A DNA stretch of 64,000 nucleotides from assembly GCF_900186995.1 (NCBI RefSeq), contig NZ_LT906463.1, positions 744,001 through 808,000 of the forward strand, written 5' to 3'. Numbering within the stretch: position 1 is the first letter of the stretch; each line of letters begins with the position of its first letter. This DNA comes from Haemophilus pittmaniae. Lineage in GTDB: Bacteria; Pseudomonadota; Gammaproteobacteria; Enterobacterales; Pasteurellaceae. A model generated the notes under the pieces. That model ran no database searches. It saw nothing but the letters and a program-made list of their open reading frames with translations, and was not told where the DNA came from. A program made the translations under genes and the position numbers. Positions 46,633 to 60,694 of the stretch are shown here, piece after piece.

Positions 46633-47659
46633 AACCGAGCACCTCCACGCGCACATTATTTTCCATTAAATAGATTTTGGTTTGAGTGATAGCATCTTCC
46701 GAACCTTCCACTTCGGCAATGGTATAGCCGAATTTGACGCCGCCGGCATAGTCGATTTGCGAGTTCAGAATACTGAGCTCCACACCGAATTTTTTAGAGG
46801 CTTGGGAAAGCAACGGCGCATCAACCGAACGGCCGGTAAATTCAAATTTAATAATTGGGTAGGCTTTATCATGTTTAGGTGTATCGGTGAGACCTTCCAA
46901 ATATTCTTCCGGCAAACTGATATGGAATGTTGAACGAATAAAATCCTGTGCCAATTCGGTTTTCGGATTGGAGAAAATTTCGCTGACTGAGCCCTGTTCG
47001 ATTAGTTTACCTTTATCAATCACCGCCACCCGATCGCAGATTCGTTTGACGACTTCCATTTCATGGGTGATTAGAAGAATCGTGATACCAAGTGTACGAT
47101 TAATTTCTTTTAAGAGTTTTAAGATAGCTTGAGTGGTAGCTGGATCTAAAGCACTGGTGGCTTCATCACATAATAGTACTTTAGGATCTGAAGCTAATGC
47201 ACGGGCAATGGCAACACGTTGTTTTTGTCCACCGGAAAGATTTGCCGGATATACGTTATGCTTATCTGCCAATCCAACTAACGCTAAGAGTTCGGTAGTT
47301 TTTTCGATGATTTTATTCTTTGGTGTGCCAATAAGTTCTAACGGCAGTGCGATATTATCGAATACGGTACGTGAACTAAGAAGATTAAAATGCTGGAAGA
47401 TCATGGCAATTTCACGACGTTTGCGCACGAGTTCTCGTTCACTGAGTTGGGTAAGATCTACACCGTCAACTTCGATAGTTCCTGATGTTGGTTTTTCCAA
47501 TAAATTAACGCAACGGATCAGGGTGCTCTTACCGGCTCCCGAGGCGCCGATTACGCCACAAATCTGCCCTTGTGGGACATGTAATGTAACATCATCTAAA
47601 GCAGTTAGCTTTCTATCGGTAAGCGTAAAGACTTTAGTGACATTGTTTAGCTTAATCAT
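46622..47659 (-). CDS. metN: Methionine ABC transporter ATP-binding protein MetN
   Basis: A 345-residue ATPase. Walker [10 protein letters not shown] (about 38-46), signature [15 protein letters not shown] (about 139), Walker [13 protein letters not shown] and H-loop ITHEME are present. The C-terminal ferredoxin-like NIL domain (about 265-345, [15 protein letters not shown]) binds methionine and gives trans-inhibition. First gene of metNIQ, downstream of a MetJ-like palindrome. Confidence 0.96.
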   Translation of the reverse strand: MIKLNNVTKVFTLTDRKLTALDDVTLHVPQGQICGVIGASGAGKSTLIRCVNLLEKPTSGTIEVDGVDLTQLSERELVRKRREIAMIFQHFNLLSSRTVFDNIALPLELIGTPKNKIIEKTTELLALVGLADKHNVYPANLSGGQKQRVAIARALASDPKVLLCDEATSALDPATTQAILKLLKEINRTLGITILLITHEMEVVKRICDRVAVIDKGKLIEQGSVSEIFSNPKTELAQDFIRSTFHISLPEEYLEGLTDTPKHDKAYPIIKFEFTGRSVDAPLLSQASKKFGVELSILNSQIDYAGGVKFGYTIAEVEGSEDAITQTKIYLMENNVRVEVLGYVQ

Positions 47660-47702
47660 ATAAGCCCTTGTTCTATGGTAGTGAAATGGATAGGGTCGTT
47701 GT

Positions 47703-47720
47703 ATTCTAGATGTCTAGAAT
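47703..47720. promoter_or_regulatory. Candidate MetJ operator of metNIQ
   Basis: ATTCTAGATGTCTAGAAT is a near-perfect palindrome containing AGATGTCT, an exact match to the MetJ half-box AGAYRTCY, followed by a partial second box. It is 44 bases upstream of the metN start, which fits repression by MetJ-SAM. Confidence 0.7.
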
Positions 47721-47830
47721 GCCGTGTCAATACGCAGGCAGGAACTTTTTAGTATCTTCGGAGGTGTCTTATTATTGCGAATAGGGCTGTGAAAGATGAT
47801 AATGAGGCGCTAAAAAACAGAGGTAGATAA

Positions 47831-48385
47831 ATGAATAAAGCGATCTTTCTAGACCGGGATGGAACCCTTAATATTGATCATGGCTATGTACACGAAATAG
47901 ATCAATTTCAGTTTATTGATGGAAGTATAGATACTTTGAAGAAACTGAAAGAAATGGGGTACTTATTGGTTCTTGTCACGAATCAGTCAGGGATTGCGCG
48001 TGGCTATTTCACAGAACAGCAATTCTTGCAATTGACGGAGTGGATGGATTGGTCGCTTGCCGATCGCGGAGTTGATCTTGATGGTATCTACTATTGCCCA
48101 CACCATCCGGAAGGGATTGGTGAGTTTAAAGAGAATTGTGATTGTCGTAAGCCTAAACCGGGAATGCTATTACAGGCGATAAAAGAACTGAATATCGATC
48201 CTACATATTCAGTTATGGTTGGTGATAAAGTCGATGATATTAAAGCTGGTATATCCGCTGGAGTTAAAATTAATGTTTTAGTCAAAACCGGTAAAGCGAT
48301 CACCGATGAAGGAGAATCCCTTGCGAGTTATGTGCTAGATTCAATTGCTGGGCTTCCTGCGTTATTGCGCAAGATTAAAGCATAA
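47831..48385 (+). CDS. gmhB: D-glycero-beta-D-manno-heptose 1,7-bisphosphate 7-phosphatase
   Basis: A 184-residue HAD phosphatase of the ADP-heptose pathway for lipooligosaccharide core synthesis. [12 protein letters not shown] is the nucleophile motif (residues 5-16), TNQSG is motif II, and CPHHPE...[11 protein letters not shown] supplies the zinc ligands. [13 protein letters not shown] is motif III/IV. It is divergent from metN. Confidence 0.95.
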   Translation: MNKAIFLDRDGTLNIDHGYVHEIDQFQFIDGSIDTLKKLKEMGYLLVLVTNQSGIARGYFTEQQFLQLTEWMDWSLADRGVDLDGIYYCPHHPEGIGEFKENCDCRKPKPGMLLQAIKELNIDPTYSVMVGDKVDDIKAGISAGVKINVLVKTGKAITDEGESLASYVLDSIAGLPALLRKIKA

Positions 48386-48460
48386 GACGTTTTATTTTTA
48401 ACCGATTCGGTGAAAAGATCATCATTTAATAAAAAAGATCGATTTTTTTGTAAAAAAAGG

Positions 48461-48488
48461 TTGCAAAGGATTCTGAAATCCCTATAAT
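48461..48488 (+). promoter_or_regulatory. rRNA operon promoter
   Basis: TTGCAA (48461-48466), 16-base spacer, TATAAT (48483-48488), then GCGCCCC, the GC-rich discriminator typical of stringently controlled rRNA promoters. The A/T-tracts at 48430-48457 upstream resemble an UP element. Transcription should start near 48495. No second (P2) promoter is seen before the 16S gene. Confidence 0.85.
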
Positions 48489-48499
48489 GCGCCCCACAC

Positions 48500-48556
48500 A
48501 ACGACGCACTGTTGTGAAACATCAAGAAGTGCGTCGTTATTTTTTGCTCTTTAACA
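48500..48556 (+). promoter_or_regulatory. rRNA leader boxB-like hairpin and boxA antiterminator site
   Basis: AACGACGCACT (48500-48510) pairs perfectly with AGTGCGTCGTT (48528-48538) across a 17-base loop. ATTTTTT follows at once, then boxA TGCTCTTTAACA (48545-48556), identical to the E. coli element. The hairpin occupies the boxB position, but stem plus T-run also looks like an intrinsic terminator. Confidence 0.8.
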
Positions 48557-48707
48557 ATGTATCAGACAATCTGTGTGGGCACTTGTTGATTGACTTGATT
48601 TAAAAATATTTTTTAATTTTGAAGTCTTAATAGGTGCTTAAACTAGAAATTCATTTACTTAATGTAAAGTGACTTTAGCTAAGCAGTTTATTGAGCGATT
48701 GAACTTG

Positions 48708-50248
<1,541 letters not shown>

Positions 50249-50330
50249 CCTAAAATTGAGCGGCGATAAGTGTCCACACAGATTGGCTGATGTATTGTAG
50301 ACAAAAAAAGCAAATAACGACTTTATCACC

Positions 50331-50407
<77 letters not shown>

Positions 50408-50445
50408 CTCAACTTGAGTGAGTGAGCCGTGATAAAGTGACGAAT

Positions 50446-50521
50446 GGGGATATAGCTCAGCTGGGAGAGCGCCTGCCTTGCACGCAGGAGGTCAGCGGTT
50501 CGATCCCGCTTATCTCCACCA
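50446..50521 (+). tRNA. tRNA-Ala (TGC)
   Basis: 76 nt including encoded CCA. The acceptor stem GGGGATA pairs with TATCTCC (one G-U). The anticodon loop TTGCACG reads TGC. Second spacer tRNA, as usual in Ile-Ala type rRNA operons. Confidence 0.97.
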
Positions 50522-50594
50522 CGAATCATCGTTAAGTGAATTACCGAAAAGGGAATAAAGTTCATTTAACGATGATAACGTAATGTTATTTGAT

Positions 50595-50606
50595 TGTTCT
50601 TTAAAA
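50595..50606 (+). promoter_or_regulatory. Spacer boxA before 23S
   Basis: TGTTCTTTAAAA matches the spacer boxA of gamma-proteobacterial rRNA operons, which reloads the antitermination complex before 23S. Confidence 0.75.
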
Positions 50607-50746
50607 ATTAGGAAACAAGCTGAAAACGAAGAGACTTTCAAGTCCTGAAAGGGATAGAAAAAGTCTGAGTAGAAAAAATCTTGATTGAGCAAAAGCAATC
50701 AAGTGATTAGTTGATAACACAGTCTCAAGAATTTTTGAGGTTGTAT

Positions 50747-53644
<2,898 letters not shown>

Positions 53645-53762
53645 ACAACGCTCAAGAGTTTTTGAGTGATAGACGAAACGAAGACGAGAGAAAGTTGAGA
53701 GTTTTTAGCTTGTGACTAATTTTGAAGAATGAATAGATGATAGAAAGTTATCAACGGAATAT

Positions 53763-53877
53763 TCCGGCGGCCATAATGTGATGGACCCACCTGATCCCAT
53801 CCCGAACTCAGAAGTGAAACGTCATCATGCCGATGGTAGTGTTGGGCTTCCCAATGTGAGAGTAGGTCACCGCCGGT
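53763..53877 (+). rRNA. rrf: 5S ribosomal RNA
   Basis: About 115 nt. CCGGCGG at the 5' end pairs with CCGCCGG at the 3' end. CCCGAACTCAGAAGTGAAAC and CCGATGGTAGTGT are the conserved internal loops. Exact ends are uncertain by 1-3 bases. Confidence 0.93.
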
Positions 53878-53886
53878 TCTACTACT

Positions 53887-53916
53887 AACCCCGAGCTGAA
53901 TAGCTTGGGGTTTTTG
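53887..53916 (+). terminator. Terminator of the rRNA operon
   Basis: AACCCCGAGCT (53887-53897) pairs with AGCTTGGGGTT (53902-53912), with one mismatch, followed by TTTTTGCTTTT. Confidence 0.93.
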
Positions 53917-53982
53917 CTTTTGGGGGAAGTGATGCGGTGGAACAGCCGAATAGCTGAAGAACAGAGCAAAACCTAAATATCC

Positions 53983-54059
53983 CAACGCCCCTTTGGAAAT
54001 CTGAGTTTTGTCTAAAATGGCATGTAACTCATTGATTTTATTAGGGTTGAATTAAAAAG
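53983..54059 (+). repeat. Dispersed repeat, copy 6
   Basis: AACGCCCCTTTGG (53983-53995), GAGTTTTGTCTAAAATGGC, TAACTCATTGATTTTATTAG (54025-54044), GGTTGAATTAAAAAG. It lies between the rRNA terminator and the def promoter region, a tandem rather than convergent junction. Confidence 0.87.
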
Positions 54060-54173
54060 CTTTTTTGCCTTGCATTTTACTGTAATAGCTGAAATCTTCC
54101 GGCGTTTTCTACAATTCCCTATTGAGCTGTGCTACAATCCCGCCAAATTTTTATCTTGTAACTTAGAGAAATT

Positions 54174-54683
54174 ATGACCTCATTAAACGTATTAATTTAT
54201 CCGGATGAACATCTTAAGGTTGTTTGTGAACCGGTGAGTGAAGTAAATGACGAAATCCGTAAAATTGTGGATGATATGTTTGATACCATGTATCAGGAAG
54301 AAGGTATCGGCCTAGCTGCGCCACAAGTGGATATTTTACAACGTATTATCACGATTGATGTGGAAGGTGATAAACAAAATCAATTAGTGTTGATCAACCC
54401 GGAAATTCTAGCTTCTGAAGGGGAGACAGGTATTGAAGAAGGTTGTTTGTCGATTCCTGGATTTCGGGCTTTAGTACCACGTAAAGAAAAAGTGACTGTT
54501 AAAGCACTTGATCGTAATGGTCAGGAATTCACATTGAATGCCGATGGTTTATTGGCAATTTGTATTCAGCATGAAATCGATCATTTAAACGGTATTTTGT
54601 TTGTAGATTACCTTTCGCCATTGAAACGTCAGCGCATCAAAGAAAAATTAGTGAAATACAAAAAACAAATTGCAAAACAATAA
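54174..54683 (+). CDS. def: Peptide deformylase
   Basis: A 169-residue metalloenzyme removing the formyl group from nascent proteins. The three class motifs are clear: [11 protein letters not shown] (about 42-52), [10 protein letters not shown] (about 89-98, Cys ligand) and [12 protein letters not shown] (about 131-142, two His ligands and the catalytic Glu). A TACAAT at 54133-54138 may be its -10. It is followed by fmt in the usual order. Confidence 0.98.
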   Translation: MTSLNVLIYPDEHLKVVCEPVSEVNDEIRKIVDDMFDTMYQEEGIGLAAPQVDILQRIITIDVEGDKQNQLVLINPEILASEGETGIEEGCLSIPGFRALVPRKEKVTVKALDRNGQEFTLNADGLLAICIQHEIDHLNGILFVDYLSPLKRQRIKEKLVKYKKQIAKQ

Positions 54684-54686
54684 TTT

Positions 54687-54716
54687 AAAAGTGCGGTATA
54701 GAATGACCGCACTTTT
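54687..54716 (+). terminator. Terminator formed by two inverted uptake signals (def/fmt)
   Basis: AAAAGTGCGGT (54687-54697) and ACCGCACTTTT (54706-54716) are perfect inverted copies of the Hin uptake signal with an 8-base loop. The T-run is short (TTTT, then CC), so termination may be partial. Such paired signals commonly act as terminators in Pasteurellaceae. Confidence 0.85.
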
Positions 54717-54747
54717 CCTATTTATTTACAACATAACGTAGAACATT

Positions 54748-55704
54748 ATGAAACCATTGAATATCATCTTTGCCGGCACGCCGGACTTCGCAGCACAGCA
54801 TCTTGCTGCACTCTTAAACTCTCATCACAATATTATTGCTGTTTATACACAGCCTGATAAACCGGCTGGACGCGGTAAAAAATTGCAAGCCAGTCCCGTA
54901 AAACAGTTGGCTGAGCAGCATCAAATTCCAGTCTATCAACCCAAATCCTTACGCAAAGAAGAAGCACAAGCCGAGATTAAGGCATTAAATGCCGATGTGA
55001 TGGTTGTCGTTGCCTATGGGCTGATTTTACCTCAGGTAGTGTTAGATACGCCCCGTTTAGGTTGTTTAAATGTGCATGGTTCTCTGTTGCCACGTTGGCG
55101 TGGCGCTGCGCCTATTCAGCGGTCTATTTGGGCAGGGGATCAACAAACTGGTGTGACAATTATGCAAATGGATGCGGGTTTGGATACTGGTGATATGTTA
55201 CATAAAGTGTATTGCGATATTGATGCACAAGAAACCTCCGCCTCGCTTTACCATAAATTAGCCGAAATTGCGCCGTCTGCATTGATTGATGTTTTGGATC
55301 ATTTGGAAGAACGGAAGTTCATCGCAGAAAAACAAGATGATAACCAAAGTAACTACGCAGAAAAACTTTCCAAGGAAGAGGCTAAATTAGATTGGTCGTT
55401 ATCGGCAGCCCAGCTTGAACGTAACATTCGCGCGTTTAATCCTTGGCCGATTAGTTTCCTACAATTAACCGATGAACAAGGTAATGAACAAACCCTAAAA
55501 GTGTATGCTGCTGGAGTATTGCCACATGTAGATAAGCCCGCTGGGACGATTTTAAGTGTCGATAAAAAAGGTATCCAAATTGCCACCGCAGAAGGTGTTT
55601 TGAATTTACTGCAATTGCAGCCAGCTGGTAAGAAACCAATGTCGGTGCAGGATTTTCTGAATGGTAGGGCTGATTGGTTTAAAGTGGGCAAGGTACTCGG
55701 TTAA
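54748..55704 (+). CDS. fmt: Methionyl-tRNA formyltransferase
   Basis: A 318-residue enzyme that formylates initiator Met-tRNA. The catalytic region is [20 protein letters not shown] (about residues 108-127), with [14 protein letters not shown] behind it. The C-terminal OB-like domain (about 210-318) binds tRNA. The stop TAA shares its last base with the rsmB ATG (TAATG). Confidence 0.98.
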   Translation: MKPLNIIFAGTPDFAAQHLAALLNSHHNIIAVYTQPDKPAGRGKKLQASPVKQLAEQHQIPVYQPKSLRKEEAQAEIKALNADVMVVVAYGLILPQVVLDTPRLGCLNVHGSLLPRWRGAAPIQRSIWAGDQQTGVTIMQMDAGLDTGDMLHKVYCDIDAQETSASLYHKLAEIAPSALIDVLDHLEERKFIAEKQDDNQSNYAEKLSKEEAKLDWSLSAAQLERNIRAFNPWPISFLQLTDEQGNEQTLKVYAAGVLPHVDKPAGTILSVDKKGIQIATAEGVLNLLQLQPAGKKPMSVQDFLNGRADWFKVGKVLG

Positions 55705-57041
55705 TGAAATATCAACATAAAAAAACAGAAAAAGCGACCTTACTTTCGGTTCGAGCTATTGCTGCTCGACTGATTTTACAGGTTTTAGATCAAGGTAAGT
55801 CCTTATCAACCTTACTTCCAGAAGTGCAATCGCAGGTAAAGCCACAGGATTTGCCTTTATTACAGGAAATCACCTTTGGTATTTGTCGCGTATTGCCTCG
55901 TTTAGAAAATATTATTAAGAAACTATTAGATAAGCCATTGAAGGGTAAAACCCGCATCGTGCACTGTTTGCTATTGGTGGGATTGTACCAGTTACTTTAT
56001 ATGCGCGTGCCCGCTCATGCTGCGGTAGATGAAGTAGTTAATGCCACAAAATCATTAAAATCGGACAGTTTTCGCGGTTTGGTAAACGGTGTATTGCGCC
56101 GTTTCTTGCGGGAACAGGAAGATATTCTTGCTATAGTGGATAAACATTGGCAAACGCTTCATCCTGAATGGTTTGTGAATAAACTCAAAAAGGCCTATCC
56201 GAATTGGCGTGAAATTATTGAGGCGAATAACCAGAAGCCACCGATGTGGTTACGGGTCAATCAACAACAAAATAATACGGAAACCTACCGAGCATTATTG
56301 GAAGAGCTGGAAATCAGCGCATTTGAATGTGATAACCCGCATGCTTTGCGTCTAGCGCAACCGCTTTCCGTCACAAAGTTACCAAATTTTGAACAAGGCG
56401 CAGTAACAGTTCAGGATCTCAATGCACAATGGTCGGCCTTATTGCTTGAGCCACAAAATGATGAATTAATTTTAGATGCTTGTGCGGCTCCAGGTGGGAA
56501 GACAACACATATTTTAGAAATGGCGCCACAAGCGAAAGTGATTGCGCTTGATGTTGAGGCGCATCGCTTAAAACGTGTCGAAGAAAATCTTGCCCGTTTG
56601 CACCAGCAGGCTACAGTGGTTTATGGGGATGCGACAACCCCTGAAAAATGGCTTGCAGAAATAGGATTAAGCGGCCAATTATTTGATCGTATTTTATTAG
56701 ATGCACCTTGCTCAGCAACGGGCGTGATTCGTCGTCATCCAGATATTAAATGGTTACGTCAAGAAACGGATATTGCTCAATTGGTTGCCTTGCAAGGACA
56801 AATTCTAAAAGCGCTTTGGGCAAAATTAAAACCTAATGGTATTTTGCTTTACGCGACTTGCTCGGTGCTTCCTGATGAGAACAGTCAGCAAATACAGCAT
56901 TTTTTAACTGAAACACCCGATGCAGAATTAATGCCATTGCCGTTTGAGCGAACAGAAAGTGCGGTTGGAGTCCAATTCCTACCACAAGAGCATGGTGGGG
57001 ATGGTTTCTATTATGCAAAATTGCGTAAATGCTCAGCTTAA
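55704..57041 (+). CDS. rsmB: 16S rRNA (cytosine-967 C5)-methyltransferase RsmB
   Basis: A 445-residue enzyme. An NusB-like N-terminal domain (about 10-150, [16 protein letters not shown]) is followed by a Rossmann SAM domain with [16 protein letters not shown]. The two catalytic cysteines lie in [19 protein letters not shown] and [11 protein letters not shown]. It is translationally coupled to fmt. An uptake signal core lies within the gene at 56957-56965. Confidence 0.97.
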   Translation: MKYQHKKTEKATLLSVRAIAARLILQVLDQGKSLSTLLPEVQSQVKPQDLPLLQEITFGICRVLPRLENIIKKLLDKPLKGKTRIVHCLLLVGLYQLLYMRVPAHAAVDEVVNATKSLKSDSFRGLVNGVLRRFLREQEDILAIVDKHWQTLHPEWFVNKLKKAYPNWREIIEANNQKPPMWLRVNQQQNNTETYRALLEELEISAFECDNPHALRLAQPLSVTKLPNFEQGAVTVQDLNAQWSALLLEPQNDELILDACAAPGGKTTHILEMAPQAKVIALDVEAHRLKRVEENLARLHQQATVVYGDATTPEKWLAEIGLSGQLFDRILLDAPCSATGVIRRHPDIKWLRQETDIAQLVALQGQILKALWAKLKPNGILLYATCSVLPDENSQQIQHFLTETPDAELMPLPFERTESAVGVQFLPQEHGGDGFYYAKLRKCSA

Positions 57042-57095
57042 TTTAAGGTTATTCTCAGAGTAGGCCAACAGCGGATTATTAGCGGAGAAAATGGA

Positions 57096-58472
57096 ATGAA
57101 AATTATCATCTTAGGTGCCGGTCAGGTGGGAACCACGTTAGCTGAGAATTTGGTCAGTGAAGATAATGATATTACTTTGGTTGATAACGATTCCCAGCAT
57201 CTACAAAACCTGCAAGATAAACACGATTTACGGGTAGTGCACGGTTCACCTTCATCACCTAAGGTGCTGCGTGATGCGGGGGCGGCTGATGCCGATTTAA
57301 TGGTTGCAGTAACGCAGTCCGATGAGATAAATATGGTTGCTTGTCAGATGGGCTATACCCTGTTTAATACGCCGACCCGGATTGCTCGTATTCGCAATGC
57401 AGAGTTTTTACGCGAGAAAGATAAATTATTTAACGACCAAAATGTTCCTATTGATCATTTGATTTCGCCGGAAAACTTAGTGACTGACGAAATTACCCGC
57501 CTGATTGCTTATCCGGGAGCGTTACAGGTGGCTCATTTTGCCAATAATCACATCAGTATTGTGATTGTTAAAGCCTATTATGGTGGACCATTAGTTGGTT
57601 ACGCTATCTCGGCCTTTAAGGAACACTTGCCGCATGTTGATTGCCGAATTATTGCTATCGTACGTAATGATAAAGCGATTCGTCCACAAGGTTCCACGAT
57701 TGTTGAAGCGGGGGATGAAATCACCTTTATTTGTGCTACTGAACATATTAAGGCTGTCATGAGCGAATTGCAGCGTTTAGAAAAACCTTATAAACGCATT
57801 ATGGTCGTTGGTGGTGGTAATATTGCCTCTGGGGTCGCTAAACAACTGGAAGCGCATTGCCAAGTTAAGTTAATTGAGCGTGATGCCGAACGGGCCAAAG
57901 CATTGGCTGAAAAACTTTCTAAAACCCTGGTTTTCCAAGGCGATGCCTCAGATCAAAACTTACTTTTTGAAGAGCATATCGAAAACGTAGATGTGTTTTT
58001 ATCCTTAAGTGCCGATGATGAAGCAAATATTATGTCAGCCTTATTGGCTAAGCGTTTAGGCGCTAAAAAAGCTATGGTGCTAATTCAGCGTATGGCCTAC
58101 ATTAATTTAATTCAAGGAGGGACCATTGATATTGCCGTTTCTCCGCAACAGGCTACGATTTCTGCGTTATTAGGTTATGTGCGTAAGGGCGATATTAAAA
58201 ATGTCGCCTCATTGCGTCACGGTATGGCTGAAGCGATTGAATTAGTGGTACATGGTGATGCAACGAGTTCGAATGTCGTGGGGCATACTATTGGTGATCT
58301 TAAGTTGCCGTTGGGAAGCATGATTGGTGCGATTTTACGACGCAATGAGGTAATTATGTCGCGCCGTCAAGTCGTGATTGAAGAAAATGACCGCGTAGTG
58401 GTTTATATCAGTGATAAAAAACATGTACCGGAAATAGAGAAATTGTTCCAGCCTAGTGCATTTTTCATCTAA
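57096..58472 (+). CDS. trkA: Trk potassium uptake regulatory protein TrkA
   Basis: A 458-residue cytoplasmic regulator of the TrkG/TrkH potassium channels. It is a tandem duplication of an NAD-binding RCK domain: [15 protein letters not shown] (residues 4-18) and [15 protein letters not shown] (about 237-251), each followed by a TrkA-C domain. Channel genes are not in the window. It starts 54 bases after rsmB, as in E. coli. Confidence 0.96.
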   Translation: MKIIILGAGQVGTTLAENLVSEDNDITLVDNDSQHLQNLQDKHDLRVVHGSPSSPKVLRDAGAADADLMVAVTQSDEINMVACQMGYTLFNTPTRIARIRNAEFLREKDKLFNDQNVPIDHLISPENLVTDEITRLIAYPGALQVAHFANNHISIVIVKAYYGGPLVGYAISAFKEHLPHVDCRIIAIVRNDKAIRPQGSTIVEAGDEITFICATEHIKAVMSELQRLEKPYKRIMVVGGGNIASGVAKQLEAHCQVKLIERDAERAKALAEKLSKTLVFQGDASDQNLLFEEHIENVDVFLSLSADDEANIMSALLAKRLGAKKAMVLIQRMAYINLIQGGTIDIAVSPQQATISALLGYVRKGDIKNVASLRHGMAEAIELVVHGDATSSNVVGHTIGDLKLPLGSMIGAILRRNEVIMSRRQVVIEENDRVVVYISDKKHVPEIEKLFQPSAFFI

Positions 58473-58539
58473 ATCTGTTTACTTTTTGATCTTAGTCAAT
58501 ATAATACGCACTCTTTTTAACCATTTACAGGAAATATTT

Positions 58540-58926
58540 ATGAGCTTTATAAAGGAATTTCGCGAATTTGCAATGCGCGGTAATGTTGTTGATATGGCAG
58601 TCGGTGTGATCATCGGTGGCGCATTCGGAAAAATCGTTAGTTCTTTAGTTGGTGATGTTGTGATGCCAGTATTAGGTATCTTAACCGGCGGTGTTGATTT
58701 TAAAGATTTAAAAATCACCTTGGCAGAAGCTGTGGGCGAAACTCCGGCAGTTACTTTAAACTACGGTGTGTTTATCCAAAACGTGTTTGATTTCATCATT
58801 ATCGCATTCGCAATTTTCATGATGATCAAAGGTCTTAACAAATTGAAGAAACCGGCGGAAGAAGCGCCAAAAGGCCCAACTCAAGAAGAGTTATTGGCTG
58901 AAATTCGCGATTTATTGAAAAAATAA
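58540..58926 (+). CDS. mscL: Large-conductance mechanosensitive channel MscL
   Basis: A 128-residue inner-membrane channel that opens at high membrane tension in osmotic down-shock. [23 protein letters not shown] is the amphipathic N-terminus and first helix, [16 protein letters not shown] the pore-lining glycine-rich part, the second helix runs [19 protein letters not shown], and the C-terminal helix [12 protein letters not shown] closes the bundle. AGGAAA is 8 bases before the ATG at 58540, which replaces a longer in-frame start overlapping trkA. Confidence 0.97.
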   Translation: MSFIKEFREFAMRGNVVDMAVGVIIGGAFGKIVSSLVGDVVMPVLGILTGGVDFKDLKITLAEAVGETPAVTLNYGVFIQNVFDFIIIAFAIFMMIKGLNKLKKPAEEAPKGPTQEELLAEIRDLLKK

Positions 58927-58943
58927 TTATCGCACCAGACATT

Positions 58944-58973
58944 AAAAAAGCGGGTATGAAACCCGCTTTTTTT
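58944..58973. terminator. Bidirectional terminator mscL / ispF
   Basis: AAAAAAGCGGGT and ACCCGCTTTTTT form a perfect 12-bp stem with a short loop and T-runs on both strands, serving two converging genes. Confidence 0.93.
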
Positions 58974-58984
58974 ATTTCTTGTCA

Positions 58985-59461
58985 TTAACCGATGAGCAAT
59001 GCTACCGCTTCACAGGCAATACCCTCACCACGTCCGGTAAAGCCTAATTTTTCGGTGGTAGTGGCTTTCACATTAACCTGCTCAATGGCGCATTGTAAAT
59101 CTGCGGCAATGTTGGCCCGCATAGCATCGATATGAGGACGCATTTTGGGTGCTTGGGCAATCAGAGTAACATCCACGTTAGCAACCCGAAATCCTTTTTC
59201 CATGATTTGACGAAATGCTTCCCGTAGCAAGATTCGGCTGTCAACATTTTTATATTGCATATCGGTATCGGGAAAAAGTTTGCCGATATCACCTAATGCG
59301 GCCGCACCTAATAGAGCATCAGTTAATGCATGCAATGCCACATCCCCATCGGAATGGGCGATGAAACCGGTATGGTAAGGCACTTCCACGCCGCCGATAA
59401 TCAGCGGGCGTAATTCGCCAAAGGCGTGCACGTCAAAACCGTGGCCGATTCGTAAATTCAT
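58985..59461 (-). CDS. ispF: 2-C-methyl-D-erythritol 2,4-cyclodiphosphate synthase
   Basis: A 158-residue MEP-pathway enzyme. Metal ligands lie in [12 protein letters not shown] (Asp and His) and in [29 protein letters not shown] and [21 protein letters not shown] complete the family pattern. It overlaps ispD by 4 bases (ATGA type), so translation is coupled. Confidence 0.98.
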   Translation of the reverse strand: MNLRIGHGFDVHAFGELRPLIIGGVEVPYHTGFIAHSDGDVALHALTDALLGAAALGDIGKLFPDTDMQYKNVDSRILLREAFRQIMEKGFRVANVDVTLIAQAPKMRPHIDAMRANIAADLQCAIEQVNVKATTTEKLGFTGRGEGIACEAVALLIG

Positions 59462-60138
59462 AATGTTTCTCCCGTTAAATAAAATGCGGCTAAGGCTAAA
59501 TCTTCCGGGCGGGTTATTTTGATATTATCACTACGACTGGCAATTAATAGGGGATGTTGGCCGGCGAATTCCATCGCCGAAGCCTCGTCAGTAATATTTA
59601 GCCCCAGATGCAGAGCATGGCTCAGTGCCCGTTGTAAATCTTGCAGAGGAAAAAATTGCGGAGTTTGCGCCTGCCATAAATAACGCCGGTCTTCTGTCTT
59701 AGCGATACGCCCTTGCTCATCCGCCCGTTTAATTGTATCGACCACTGGAATAGCCAAAATTGCGCCCTGTGGATCTTTCACTTCGAGTAACAAATCAATT
59801 TCAGTTGTGCGTAGACAGGGGCGCGCAGCGTCATGGACTAATACCCATGCGGATTTATCAGCGATTGCTTCTAGTCCGTTTAGGACTGATTCAGCGCGCG
59901 TTGCTCCACCATGAACCAAGCGAATTTTCGGCTCAGATAAATTCAAGGTATTAATATAGGGATCGGTAGGACTTACTGCAACGATGATTTGACTGATCGC
60001 CGGGTGTTTTGCGAGCACAGCCAGACTATGTTCTAAAATGGTGCGGCCGGCAATCGATAAATATTGTTTAGGTCTATCGGCGCCCATGCGGGCTCCTACA
60101 CCGGCAGCCGGTACTACGGCAATAATGTTACGTGCCAT
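59458..60138 (-). CDS. ispD: 2-C-methyl-D-erythritol 4-phosphate cytidylyltransferase
   Basis: A 226-residue enzyme forming CDP-ME from MEP and CTP. The nucleotide loop [20 protein letters not shown] (residues 8-27), VHDAARPCL (about 105) and ATQTPQFF-like [12 protein letters not shown] (about 157) are present. It overlaps ftsB by one base and ispF by four; the ftsB-ispD-ispF order is standard in gamma-proteobacteria. Confidence 0.98.
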   Translation of the reverse strand: MARNIIAVVPAAGVGARMGADRPKQYLSIAGRTILEHSLAVLAKHPAISQIIVAVSPTDPYINTLNLSEPKIRLVHGGATRAESVLNGLEAIADKSAWVLVHDAARPCLRTTEIDLLLEVKDPQGAILAIPVVDTIKRADEQGRIAKTEDRRYLWQAQTPQFFPLQDLQRALSHALHLGLNITDEASAMEFAGQHPLLIASRSDNIKITRPEDLALAAFYLTGETL

Positions 60139-60416
60139 TATTTATGCTCTTTCACTAAGTGATAAAAAATTTCGTTCGGCTTCACCATGTCATGTTGCAT
60201 GCGCGCCCGTTCCTCAATCGAATCGAAGCCTTTGGTCAGCCCCTGAATTTCTGCTGAAATCATTTGGTTGCGTTGGCTGAGTTTTTCATTTTCAGCTTTG
60301 TTTTCAATGATTTGTTGGGTGATTTCTTTATTGTCGAAATAGCCGTTTTTGCCAAACCAAAAATCATATTGAAATAATAACAGCACGCCCACCAAAATGG
60401 CCGTTAACAGTCGCAT
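60138..60416 (-). CDS. ftsB: Cell division protein FtsB
   Basis: A 92-residue bitopic protein of the divisome. One N-terminal helix ([20 protein letters not shown]) is followed by a coiled coil ([20 protein letters not shown]) and the conserved [23 protein letters not shown]. It works with FtsL and FtsQ to recruit and activate septal synthesis. A GGAGG-like site precedes the ATG at 60414-60416. Confidence 0.95.
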   Translation of the reverse strand: MRLLTAILVGVLLLFQYDFWFGKNGYFDNKEITQQIIENKAENEKLSQRNQMISAEIQGLTKGFDSIEERARMQHDMVKPNEIFYHLVKEHK

Positions 60417-60537
60417 ATCGCCTCCCTTTACAAAATGGCGTTTAGTTTACCCAAAATTGCCCGTGCGGGCGAGCCGTCAGGCGGAATTTTTGGCATTTTT
60501 TACCGCCACTTAGCATGCCTCCATTGTAAATGCACTA

Positions 60538-60608
60538 TCGAAAATTAGAGTTTTCTCTAAAATAACACGTAATCTATTGATTTTATTATGATTGGTGTAA
60601 AAATTCAT
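60538..60608 (+). repeat. Dispersed repeat, copy 7 (5' end lost)
   Basis: ATCGAAAATTAGAGTTTTC (60538-60556), TCTAAAATAACACG, then TAATCTATTGATTTTATTAT and GATTGGTGTAAAAATTCAT. The ACGCCCC start is missing. It stands in the 278-base divergent interval ftsB/M16 peptidase, where no other gene is visible. Confidence 0.78.
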
Positions 60609-60634
60609 TTGCCCAGACTTAATTAAGTAAAAAT

Positions 60635-60663
60635 GCAAATTATTTTCAGCTTTCGGTATAATG
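60635..60663 (+). promoter_or_regulatory. Candidate promoter of the M16 peptidase gene
   Basis: TGCAAA (60635-60640), 17-base spacer, TATAAT (60658-60663), then GCGCGGG. The -10 is perfect, the -35 weak. The start would be about 25 bases before the ATG. Confidence 0.6.
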
Positions 60664-60694
60664 CGCGGGTTTTGTCATAACAATCGGAGAGATA

